Shown piece after piece: positions 40,525 through 47,983 of a stretch of DNA of 51,084 bases; within the stretch, counting starts at the first letter, position 1; each line of letters begins with the position of its first letter. The DNA comes from Bdellovibrionales bacterium. Its GTDB lineage: Bacteria; Bdellovibrionota; UBA1018; CAIMNF01. Below the pieces are notes generated by a model, which searched no databases, had not been told where the DNA came from, and was given only the letters and a program-made list of their open reading frames with translations. The position numbers were made by a program, and so were the translations under genes. The stretch spans positions 1 through 51,084 of the forward strand of contig CANHQK010000011.1 in the NCBI GenBank assembly GCA_947462765.1, given 5' to 3'.

Positions 40525-41142
40525 ATGGGCATGTACATCATCGGGATCGCCGGCGGCTCAGGCTCCGGAAAGACCACGTTCACGCAGAAGGTTTTGAGCC
40601 AGATCAGCGACCCGAAGGTGGGCGTCCTTCATCAGGACTCCTATTACCTTCCGCGCCCCCCCTCCCACCTCAAGATCAACGATGAGCCGAACTTCGATCA
40701 TCCGGATGCCTTCGATTGGGAGCTCATGCGCTCGCATCTCGAGGTGCTGCGTGAGGGCAAGCGGGTCGAGAGTCCCGTGTATGATTACTCGAGCTCCCGC
40801 CGCACTCCGAAGACCACTCCGGTCGGTCCCTGCAAGATTCTCATTGTCGAGGGGATTTTCGCCCTGTGGGACGAGTCGATCCGGAACCACTTCGATCTTA
40901 AGTTTTACTTGCATGTCGAGTCCGATATCCGTTTCATTCGTCGACTGTTCCGCGATTTGAAAGACCGGAGCCGCAGTCTCGAGGACATCATCCGGCAGTA
41001 CTACGACACGGTTCGACCCATGCACCAGCTCTACCTCGAGCCCACACGCCAGTACGCCGACATCATCGTTGGCGAGGAAACCGACACCGCAGCAACCATG
41101 CTGGCTGCCATGATCAAGCAGAAGCTCCTGGAGATGAAATGA
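40525..41142 (+). CDS. udk: Uridine kinase
   Basis: This enzyme phosphorylates uridine and cytidine to UMP and CMP in pyrimidine salvage. The P-loop IGIAGGSGSGKTTF opens the 205-residue protein. Family blocks include VLHQDSYYLP, NFDHPDAFDWEL, VYDYSSSRRT, VEGIFALWDESIR and RRLFRDLKDRSRSLEDIIRQY. The ATG at 40525 is used; TTG at 40510 overlaps the preceding stop and is less likely. The end overlaps rnj by 4 nt. Confidence 0.95.
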   Translation: MGMYIIGIAGGSGSGKTTFTQKVLSQISDPKVGVLHQDSYYLPRPPSHLKINDEPNFDHPDAFDWELMRSHLEVLREGKRVESPVYDYSSSRRTPKTTPVGPCKILIVEGIFALWDESIRNHFDLKFYLHVESDIRFIRRLFRDLKDRSRSLEDIIRQYYDTVRPMHQLYLEPTRQYADIIVGEETDTAATMLAAMIKQKLLEMK

Positions 41143-42809
41143 GATCAGGCAAAGTCACGGTCACGCCGTACGGGGGCTTAGGCGAGATCGGGATGAACTG
41201 CATGCTGATCGAGACCGAAAGCTCGGCCGTTTTGATCGACTGCGGGCTCATGTTCTCGGAGCTTGATCATTTTGGTGTCGAGTTCGTGATCCCGAACTTC
41301 ACCCATCTGCTGACGAAAAAGGACAAGATCAAGGCTATTTTCGCCACGCACGGACACGAAGACCATATCGGTGCGATTCCATTTGCACTGAAAGCGGGGC
41401 TTCGCGTCCCGATCTATGCCTCGCATTTCACCAGTCTCATGATCCGTGAAAAACTGAAAGAAGGCGGACTCGATCAGGCGGTTCCGATCCGGATCATGCA
41501 CTCGGGCGGTCAGATCGAGTTAGGAGATCTGACTGTAACCACGCTTTCGGTGAACCACTCGATCATCGATGCCTTTGCGTTGTTGATCGACACGCCACTC
41601 GGGAAGATCGTCCACACCGGGGACTTCAAGCTCGACCCGTCGCCTTTCTTTGGAGATGTCCTCGAGTGGGACTCGTTCAAAAAAGCAGGTGATGAGGGGG
41701 TTTTGCTGCTTCTTTCCGATTCGACCAATGTCGAACGAGAGAGTCATGGAATCCAGGACACCCGGATCCAGGAACGGATGGAAGAGTTGTTCGAGGCATC
41801 CCGTGGTCTCATTCTGATTTCCCTGTTTTCTTCGAACGTGGGTCGAATGGCGAATATCTTCAAACTTGCCAACAAAATGGGCAAGAAGATCGCCCTTACC
41901 GGACGGAGTATGGAGCAGAATGTGCGCCTCGCTCAAGAGCGCGGCGCGATCCATCTTGATACACGGAATGTGATTCCGATTGATGATGTCTGGCAGTACG
42001 ACCGCAAGAATGTGTTGATCCTCTCGACCGGATGCCAGGGGGAGCCTCGCTCGGCCTTGAACCGGATCGCCCATGGCGAACATGCCCATGTTTCGCTCAC
42101 CGAGGACGACCTCGTGATCCTGAGCTCGAGCCAGATTCCGGGAAATGAAGTGGCTATCTCCAAGCTCACCAATCAGTTGTTCCGCCAAGGGGCCGAAGTT
42201 CTATACGATGCGATCGAAGACGTGCACACCAGTGGTCACGCCACCCGTCCCGAACTCAAGAAAATGATCGAGATGGTGCGACCGAAATATTTCATCCCGA
42301 TCCACGGTGAGTATCGCCACCTCATCCATCATGCCAAACTCGCTTCAGAGACCGGAGTCGAAGAGGAAAATGTCTGCGTGATTCAAAACGGAGAGGTGAT
42401 CGAGATTGACCGGGACGGTCTGCGGATCGTGGAGGAGATCACCGAGCTCCGGGTGCTGGTCGAGAGTCGTGAGGGTGAGGAAATCACCAGGGACTTGCTC
42501 CGGGATCGCCGTCGCCTGGCCGAGTCGGGAGTGGTGTTCTGTCTGCTCGCCCGGGAAAAAGGCTCCGGCAAGGTGCTCACCCGGCCCGAAATTCTCGCCA
42601 AGGGGCTGGTCAATGACCGCCTCGAGGCAGCCCTTTTGAGGGACGCTCAGCAGGTGGTGGCCCAGGTGATCCAGCGTTACAACAAGGAGCTCAAGCAGGG
42701 CGTCATCGACCCCGAGTTCGCCGAGAATCTACGGATCGAGCTCCGGCGCTTCTTTGATCGCAAAATCGGCAGGAAACCGACGGTCGTTCCTGTTTTGCTG
42801 GACGTTTGA
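41139..42809 (+). CDS. rnj: Ribonuclease J
   Basis: This metallo-beta-lactamase/beta-CASP nuclease of 556 residues combines endonuclease and 5'-3' exonuclease activity for mRNA turnover. The zinc motif HGHEDHIGAIPF is near residue 70. SDSTNVERESH, the GRSMEQNVRLA beta-CASP region, SSSQIPGNE and GHATRPELK follow. The C-terminal extension needed for dimerisation is present. RNase J is found in Firmicutes, Actinobacteria and several delta-type proteobacteria. It overlaps udk by 4 nt. Confidence 0.97.
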   Translation: MRSGKVTVTPYGGLGEIGMNCMLIETESSAVLIDCGLMFSELDHFGVEFVIPNFTHLLTKKDKIKAIFATHGHEDHIGAIPFALKAGLRVPIYASHFTSLMIREKLKEGGLDQAVPIRIMHSGGQIELGDLTVTTLSVNHSIIDAFALLIDTPLGKIVHTGDFKLDPSPFFGDVLEWDSFKKAGDEGVLLLLSDSTNVERESHGIQDTRIQERMEELFEASRGLILISLFSSNVGRMANIFKLANKMGKKIALTGRSMEQNVRLAQERGAIHLDTRNVIPIDDVWQYDRKNVLILSTGCQGEPRSALNRIAHGEHAHVSLTEDDLVILSSSQIPGNEVAISKLTNQLFRQGAEVLYDAIEDVHTSGHATRPELKKMIEMVRPKYFIPIHGEYRHLIHHAKLASETGVEEENVCVIQNGEVIEIDRDGLRIVEEITELRVLVESREGEEITRDLLRDRRRLAESGVVFCLLAREKGSGKVLTRPEILAKGLVNDRLEAALLRDAQQVVAQVIQRYNKELKQGVIDPEFAENLRIELRRFFDRKIGRKPTVVPVLLDV

Positions 42810-42815
42810 GCGCGG

Positions 42816-42853
42816 TTTCAAATGAACGGTAAATTTGCTATTCTCGGCCCATG
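42816..42853 (+). promoter_or_regulatory. Promoter of leuS, placed for a leaderless mRNA
   Basis: TTTCAA (42816-42821), 17 nt, TATTCT (42839-42844), 6 nt, then the ATG at 42851. No Shine-Dalgarno in front of the start. The -10 is good, the -35 poor. Confidence 0.5.
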
Positions 42854-45277
42854 GCATACCAACCGAATGTGATCGAACCCAAGTGGCAGGCCCATTGGGA
42901 AAAACACCAGACCTTCAAGACCGAACAAACTTCGACGAAACCCAAGTACTACGTACTCGATATGTTCCCTTATCCATCGAGTTCCGGTCTTCATGTCGGA
43001 CACCCAGAGGGGTACACTGCGACCGATATCATGGCCCGCTACATGCGCACCAAGGGATACAACGTTCTCCATCCGATGGGATGGGATGCTTTCGGGCTTC
43101 CGGCCGAGCAATATGCCATCAAGACGGGCGTCCACCCTGCGATCACCACCAACGAGGCGATCGACAACTTTCGCCGCCAGCTGAAGATGCTGGGATTCAG
43201 CTACGACTGGACGCGGGAGATCACCACCTGTGATCCGAAGTATTATCATTGGACACAGTGGATTTTCCTGAAGCTTTACGAAAAGGGTCTCGCTTATCAA
43301 AATGAAGTGCCCGTGAACTGGTGCCCGGAGCTGAAAACCGTGCTCGCCAACGAAGAGGTGGTCGATGGCAAGTCCGAGCGCGGGGGGCATCCGGTCTACC
43401 GTATCCCGATGAAGCAGTGGATGCTGAAGATCACGGACTATGCCGAAAAGCTTCTCGAAGGCCTCGATCGTGTCGATTGGCCGGAAGGAACCAAGCAGCT
43501 TCAGCGGAACTGGATCGGTAAGAGTGTCGGTCTCCAGATTCGCTTTGCGGTCGAGGGACACCAAGAGGGTTTCGAGATCTTCACGACCCGCCCCGATACT
43601 CTATGGGGGGTTTCTTACATGGCGCTCGCACCCGAGCATCCGCTGGTGAATCAGATCACCACGGCGGATCGCGCGGCTGCAGTGAAGCGGTATCAAGAAG
43701 AAGCGTCACAGAAATCCGAAGTGGCCCGTCAGGATGCCTCGAAAGAAAAAACAGGATGTTTCACCGGAGCCTATGCGATCAACCCGGCGAGCGGGGAGCG
43801 CATTCCGGTTTGGATTTCGGATTATGTGCTCATGACCTACGGGACCGGGGCCGTCATGGCCGTTCCTGCACACGACGAGCGTGATTTCGAGTTCGCTACC
43901 AAGTTCCAGCTTCCGGTCAAAACGGTCGTAGCGGGCGGCAAAGAGGGTGAGTGTTTTTCGGGTGACGGGGTTGCCGTGAATTCCGGCTTCATCAACGGGC
44001 TTCCGACTGCCGAAGCCACTGCGAGGGTGATTGCGTGGGCTGAAAAAGAAAACCTCGGTAAGAAAACTGTGAAGTACAAACTGCGCGACTGGCTCTTCTC
44101 TCGCCAGCGCTACTGGGGCGAACCCTTCCCGATTCTCAAAGATGCGGACGGCAAGATCCGCGCATTGAAAGACAATGAGCTTCCTGTCGTGCTCCCCGAT
44201 GTGAAGAGTTATGAGCCGACCGGAACCGGCGAAAGTCCGCTGGCCGGCATTACGGCCTGGCGTGAAGTCCGGGACGAGAAAACCGGCCAAGTCTATTTGC
44301 GTGAGACCGATACCATGCCCGGGTCCGCGGGATCTTCCTGGTACTTTCTCCGTTACTGCGATCCCCACAATGACCAGCAGGCCTTCAGCCCTGAGTCTGA
44401 GCGCTACTTCATGCCGGTCGACCTTTACCTTGGCGGCGATGAGCACGCAGTGGGGCATTTGCTCTACTCCCGCTTCTGGATGAAGGTGCTTTACGACTGC
44501 GGCCTGGTGTCTCACGATGAGCCCTTCAAAAAGCTCGTACACCAGGGGATGATCCTCGGAATGGACGGAGAGAAAATGTCCAAGTCGCGTGGCAACGTGA
44601 TCAACCCGGATGATGTGGTGAAGAAGTACGGCACCGACACCCTCAGGGTTTACGAGATGTTCATGGGACCTCTCGAGAAGGACAAGCCCTGGTCCACCCA
44701 GGCCATCGAAGGGACTTTCCGTTTTCTCAATCGTGCTTTCCGGATTGTTTTCCACGAGGACCGCGAGGGCGGGGGAAAAGACACGCTGAAGGTGGTCGAC
44801 CGGGATCTCACACCCGAGGACCGGAAAATTCTTCATGTGACAATCAAAAAGGTGACCGAGGACATCGAGGGAATGCGCTTCAATACGGCGATCTCCCAGA
44901 TGATGGTTTTCGTGAATCACTTCACCGCTCAGGAGACCACTCCGCGGGAGGCGATCCGCGCCTTCACTCAATTGCTGCATCCGTTTGCCCCCCACTTGGC
45001 CGAGGAGTTTTGGGAGGCGATCGGCGAGAAATCAGCACTGAGCCACACCGCTTGGCCTGTATTCGACCCGGAGTGGGTGAAGGCCGATACGGTCACCATC
45101 GCCGTCCAGGTTCTTGGCAAGCTCCGGGGCACTCTCGATGTGGAGCCCGGGATCTCGCAAGAGACCCTTGAGGCGATGGCCAAGGCGCACGAAGGGATCG
45201 CGAAGTTCCTCGACGGCAAGCAGATCGTCAAGGTGATCTACGTTCAGAACAAAATCCTGAACTTCGTCGTTCGCTGA
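42851..45277 (+). CDS. leuS: Leucyl-tRNA synthetase
   Basis: LeuRS charges tRNA-Leu. The 808-residue protein shows FPYPSSSGLHVGHPEGY (HIGH-type motif HVGH near residue 49), the CP1 editing domain (about 220-420) with a TTRPDTLWG motif and the LeuRS-specific GTGAVMAVPAHDERD, and MSKSRGN (KMSKS) near residue 580. A full-length anticodon-binding part and C-terminal domain follow (IAVQVLGKLRG). It has its own leaderless-type promoter after rnj. Stop abuts the stop of the convergent lipoprotein gene with no gap. Confidence 0.99.
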   Translation: MAYQPNVIEPKWQAHWEKHQTFKTEQTSTKPKYYVLDMFPYPSSSGLHVGHPEGYTATDIMARYMRTKGYNVLHPMGWDAFGLPAEQYAIKTGVHPAITTNEAIDNFRRQLKMLGFSYDWTREITTCDPKYYHWTQWIFLKLYEKGLAYQNEVPVNWCPELKTVLANEEVVDGKSERGGHPVYRIPMKQWMLKITDYAEKLLEGLDRVDWPEGTKQLQRNWIGKSVGLQIRFAVEGHQEGFEIFTTRPDTLWGVSYMALAPEHPLVNQITTADRAAAVKRYQEEASQKSEVARQDASKEKTGCFTGAYAINPASGERIPVWISDYVLMTYGTGAVMAVPAHDERDFEFATKFQLPVKTVVAGGKEGECFSGDGVAVNSGFINGLPTAEATARVIAWAEKENLGKKTVKYKLRDWLFSRQRYWGEPFPILKDADGKIRALKDNELPVVLPDVKSYEPTGTGESPLAGITAWREVRDEKTGQVYLRETDTMPGSAGSSWYFLRYCDPHNDQQAFSPESERYFMPVDLYLGGDEHAVGHLLYSRFWMKVLYDCGLVSHDEPFKKLVHQGMILGMDGEKMSKSRGNVINPDDVVKKYGTDTLRVYEMFMGPLEKDKPWSTQAIEGTFRFLNRAFRIVFHEDREGGGKDTLKVVDRDLTPEDRKILHVTIKKVTEDIEGMRFNTAISQMMVFVNHFTAQETTPREAIRAFTQLLHPFAPHLAEEFWEAIGEKSALSHTAWPVFDPEWVKADTVTIAVQVLGKLRGTLDVEPGISQETLEAMAKAHEGIAKFLDGKQIVKVIYVQNKILNFVVR

Positions 45278-46042
45278 TCAATCCCCGGTCTCTTCTTGAG
45301 CAGGAGCTTCCGGCACGACTGAGGCGGGCGAACGAGGAGCCGACTCGAGCGGATTCGGAGCACCGGCCACGCTGGGCATCAGTGAGAGCCCGTATTTTGC
45401 GAATACTGAAGGCTCTTTCGCACCGGAGGCGGGGGCCACCCAGGGCTCGAGCGAGGTCCGGGTGCCGGAAGTCAGCAAGAGCGTGTTTTCTGGAGTGGGA
45501 ACGACCTTCTTGAAGAAGACCCACTCCGAAACCTTCGAGTAATATTGGCTCGCCCAGCGCAAGTAGCGCGAATCATGATAGTGATCGTGGAATGCATTGG
45601 CCACAGGAGTGAGAAACTCATAGGTCTCGAGCACTCGGTTTTGCCGCTCCGTCCAAGTGGAATCGCTTTGGAGGACTTCCTGGAGCTTCAGGATTTTCGA
45701 ATAGAAGCACCAATGCATGTCCTCCGGCTTTGACTCGACGAGCTCGAGGGCTCCGGTCGAGCGTTCGTACTTCAGCAGGGTCGCACCTGACAGTTGCCGG
45801 AAGTCGGCATCACAGCGGTCCGCGAAGGTTTCTTTCACACCGTTCGGAGCGGAGGGATGAAAGAAAATAGCCTTCAGGTCGGCCAGATCGAAACCGTTCG
45901 GATGGGGGACCCTTGAGTAGCGGGGGAGTTCAGGAAGTGCGGCAGGAGCCCTCACCACCTGGGTGGAGGCGCACGAAGCCACTAAAGCCGTCAAAGCTCC
46001 GGCAATAATTGGCTTCAGGACTGGTTTCAGGACCCGACTCAT
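45278..46042 (-). CDS. Hypothetical lipoprotein, 254 residues
   Basis: I do not recognise this protein. The signal peptide ends in the lipobox LVASC near residue 25. The mature part is soluble and helical with several Trp/Tyr (WRERQNRVLETYEF-like, DSRYLRWASQYYSKVSEW) and has a Pro/Ala-rich C-terminal tail, likely disordered. A GGAGGAG ribosome site lies 7 nt before the ATG at 46042. It is divergent from the motor-like operon (88-nt gap) and ends exactly against the leuS stop. A link with the neighbouring envelope operon is possible but unproven. Confidence 0.8.
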   Translation of the reverse strand: MSRVLKPVLKPIIAGALTALVASCASTQVVRAPAALPELPRYSRVPHPNGFDLADLKAIFFHPSAPNGVKETFADRCDADFRQLSGATLLKYERSTGALELVESKPEDMHWCFYSKILKLQEVLQSDSTWTERQNRVLETYEFLTPVANAFHDHYHDSRYLRWASQYYSKVSEWVFFKKVVPTPENTLLLTSGTRTSLEPWVAPASGAKEPSVFAKYGLSLMPSVAGAPNPLESAPRSPASVVPEAPAQEETGD

Positions 46043-46130
46043 GCACACTCCTCCGTCAAAACCCTATCGTCAAAATTCTGTAAAACTTTAGTTTCAAGGA
46101 AAGGGGGGGGCTGTCCGAAGAGACACTGAG

Positions 46131-47258
46131 ATGAGGAAACTCTTCATACAAATGCTTGGATCCCGAATGCTGAAGCAGTCCGCTTTAGCCTGTTTAGTCG
46201 TGCTTTTGGTTCAGGCCGCCTCTGCTCACGCCCAGTCCGCACCCGAGGCGCCGGCTGGATCGCGCAACTTCTACCAGGTGCTCGACGAAGTACTCGCGGA
46301 CTTTGAATACGATCTCAAAACAGGCCAGGTCATCGGCATGAAAGATCTCTCTATCCGAAACCTCGTGACCAGCGAAAACATTCCCCCATCTTTCAAGTCC
46401 CACCTCGAGCTGCTCATCACCGAACGCATTCTCAAGACCAGCAAGACACGGGTCGTGCACTGCCTGGCGTGCCGGTCCAAAACGGCGAAGCTGAGCGGGG
46501 AGACGATGGTGATCACTTCCGCCGACTCGAATGCAGCCGAGCTTCAGAGGATTGCCCGGATGAACGGGGTTCAGAACTTCATGGACGTGGCATTCGCCTA
46601 TCAGCCGACGGGAATGATCCTCTCCTTCCAGATTTCAGATGTCGAGGCGGGAACGACCTTGTGGACACGGAACTACAATTCCGAAAACACACGGGCATCC
46701 GCCCAGAGACGCGGAGTCGACTTCCAGGAGCTTGAAGAGGCCAAAACCCGAATGGAATACCAATCCACGATGCAAATCCGACCGGTGCTCTATACGGTGA
46801 TGGCTCCGAAAGCCAACACCGGATACTCCACCGCCCTCGGGTTCGGCATCCGGATGATGGAGCGTTACGATAACCGCCAGAAAGAAGTGGGCTTCGAGGC
46901 CAATTACTATGCTGACGTGAACCTGCTCACTGGCCTCAGTAATGCCACTACCGATCCCACCAATCTCTACAACACCTTTAACTTCACCCTCCTTTTCCAG
47001 CACGGATGGGCATTATTCGGCCCGGAGGAGAACTTCAACAAAGCCCGCTCGATCATCATCGGGGGCATTGGCGGAACTTACGCCGCCGGATTCCTGGGGG
47101 GGCTGTTGCGAGCCACCTATGAATGGCGGATGGCAAAACATTGGACGATTTCGGCGTTTCTAGGCTACCGGCCGAAGGGAACCCTGGTGTTCAGCACTAC
47201 CCAGACGGCATCGGTGTCGGGTGTGGAAGGAGGAATCGGTGTCGGCTACATCTTCTAA
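46131..47258 (+). CDS. Exported FlgO/CsgG-like domain fused to outer-membrane barrel
   Basis: This 375-residue protein has a signal peptide (ending ASAHA). The middle (about 43-190) resembles the FlgO/CsgG/LpoB group: a long helix, then AELQRIARMNGVQNFMDVAF, and LSFQISDVEAGTTLWTRNY, the usual lipid-side beta strands of that fold. A CLAC motif lies near residue 112. The last 165 residues look like an outer-membrane beta-barrel with alternating strands, ending GGIGVGYIF, a typical barrel terminus. FlgO is associated with the flagellar basal body in Vibrio. Here it opens the operon containing the FliF-FliG fusion and MotA. No clear Shine-Dalgarno. Confidence 0.72.
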   Translation: MRKLFIQMLGSRMLKQSALACLVVLLVQAASAHAQSAPEAPAGSRNFYQVLDEVLADFEYDLKTGQVIGMKDLSIRNLVTSENIPPSFKSHLELLITERILKTSKTRVVHCLACRSKTAKLSGETMVITSADSNAAELQRIARMNGVQNFMDVAFAYQPTGMILSFQISDVEAGTTLWTRNYNSENTRASAQRRGVDFQELEEAKTRMEYQSTMQIRPVLYTVMAPKANTGYSTALGFGIRMMERYDNRQKEVGFEANYYADVNLLTGLSNATTDPTNLYNTFNFTLLFQHGWALFGPEENFNKARSIIIGGIGGTYAAGFLGGLLRATYEWRMAKHWTISAFLGYRPKGTLVFSTTQTASVSGVEGGIGVGYIF

Positions 47259-47979
47259 GCTCATGCTGTTGTGTTGGGTGGGAGTGGTATCGGGACTGTC
47301 AGCCTGTGCCACCTTCGGTGGACGCGGCACTCCGACCACGACTGGTGGTGAGCCCTTGTACATCGATAATCCTTTCTCCCAGTTCGGAGCGGTTGCCCCG
47401 GATTCATCGAAGTCGATCACCTTCCGTTCGAAGAAGGGTGACAAACAGATGGAAATCGAAATTCCTCAGGATCCCACTGCCGAGTTCCAGCTTCCCATGA
47501 ATCCTAAACTGACTGAGAGCGGACCGGCCCCGGGTGAGCGCGCCGGACTCGATGAGCAGTACCTCAGACGAAAGCCCGGAATTGCGGATCGCGAGATCGC
47601 ATCGACTTTCACTGACCACGAGGATCCGGTCGCTGGTGCCCGCCGGCGGGAAATCGAGAGCGGTTTGGGACTCCAGCCGTCCGACGACCTGCCTGTGATG
47701 GATGAGAGTTATCTTGGCAAGATGGATTACATCAAACAATTGTTCCACGGTGGACGCCACGAGGCCGCGTTGATGGAAATCGATGCTTTGATCAAACAGT
47801 ATCCGACCAATGCAAGACTCTACGAAATGAGGGGCACTGTCCTCGATCGGATCGGCTACCCGGACCTGGCCCTCAGGTCCTGGAAACAGGCACTCGAATT
47901 CGAGCCTGGAAAGGCCGCACTCAGGAAAGTCGTGGAACGCAGGGAGGCGCAACGCAATGTCGCGTCCCAGAAGAGGTGA
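47239..47979 (+). CDS. Lipoprotein with C-terminal TPR
   Basis: This 246-residue lipoprotein has a signal peptide with lipobox GLSAC. The middle part is charged and disordered. The C-terminal 75 residues form TPR-type hairpins (YIKQLFHGGRHEAALMEIDALI and YEMRGTVLDRIGYPDLALRSWKQALEFEP). It is likely anchored in the outer membrane and facing the periplasm. The GTG start at 47239 is chosen because AAGGAGG lies 5 nt upstream; it overlaps the previous gene by 20 nt. An ATG at 47263 lacks a site. Placement between an outer-membrane protein and a FliF-FliG-like protein suggests a structural role, which is inference. Confidence 0.8.
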   Translation: MSATSSKLMLLCWVGVVSGLSACATFGGRGTPTTTGGEPLYIDNPFSQFGAVAPDSSKSITFRSKKGDKQMEIEIPQDPTAEFQLPMNPKLTESGPAPGERAGLDEQYLRRKPGIADREIASTFTDHEDPVAGARRREIESGLGLQPSDDLPVMDESYLGKMDYIKQLFHGGRHEAALMEIDALIKQYPTNARLYEMRGTVLDRIGYPDLALRSWKQALEFEPGKAALRKVVERREAQRNVASQKR

Positions 47980-47983
47980 TGTC

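Noticed and set aside
43706-44995. Long open frame (429 codons) opposite leuS.
   Set aside because: Shadow of leuS codon usage; no motif or start signal.
46055-46075. Direct repeat of CGTCAAAA (two copies) upstream of the motor-like operon.
   Set aside because: Only two copies of 8 bp; could be a regulator site but is too short to claim.
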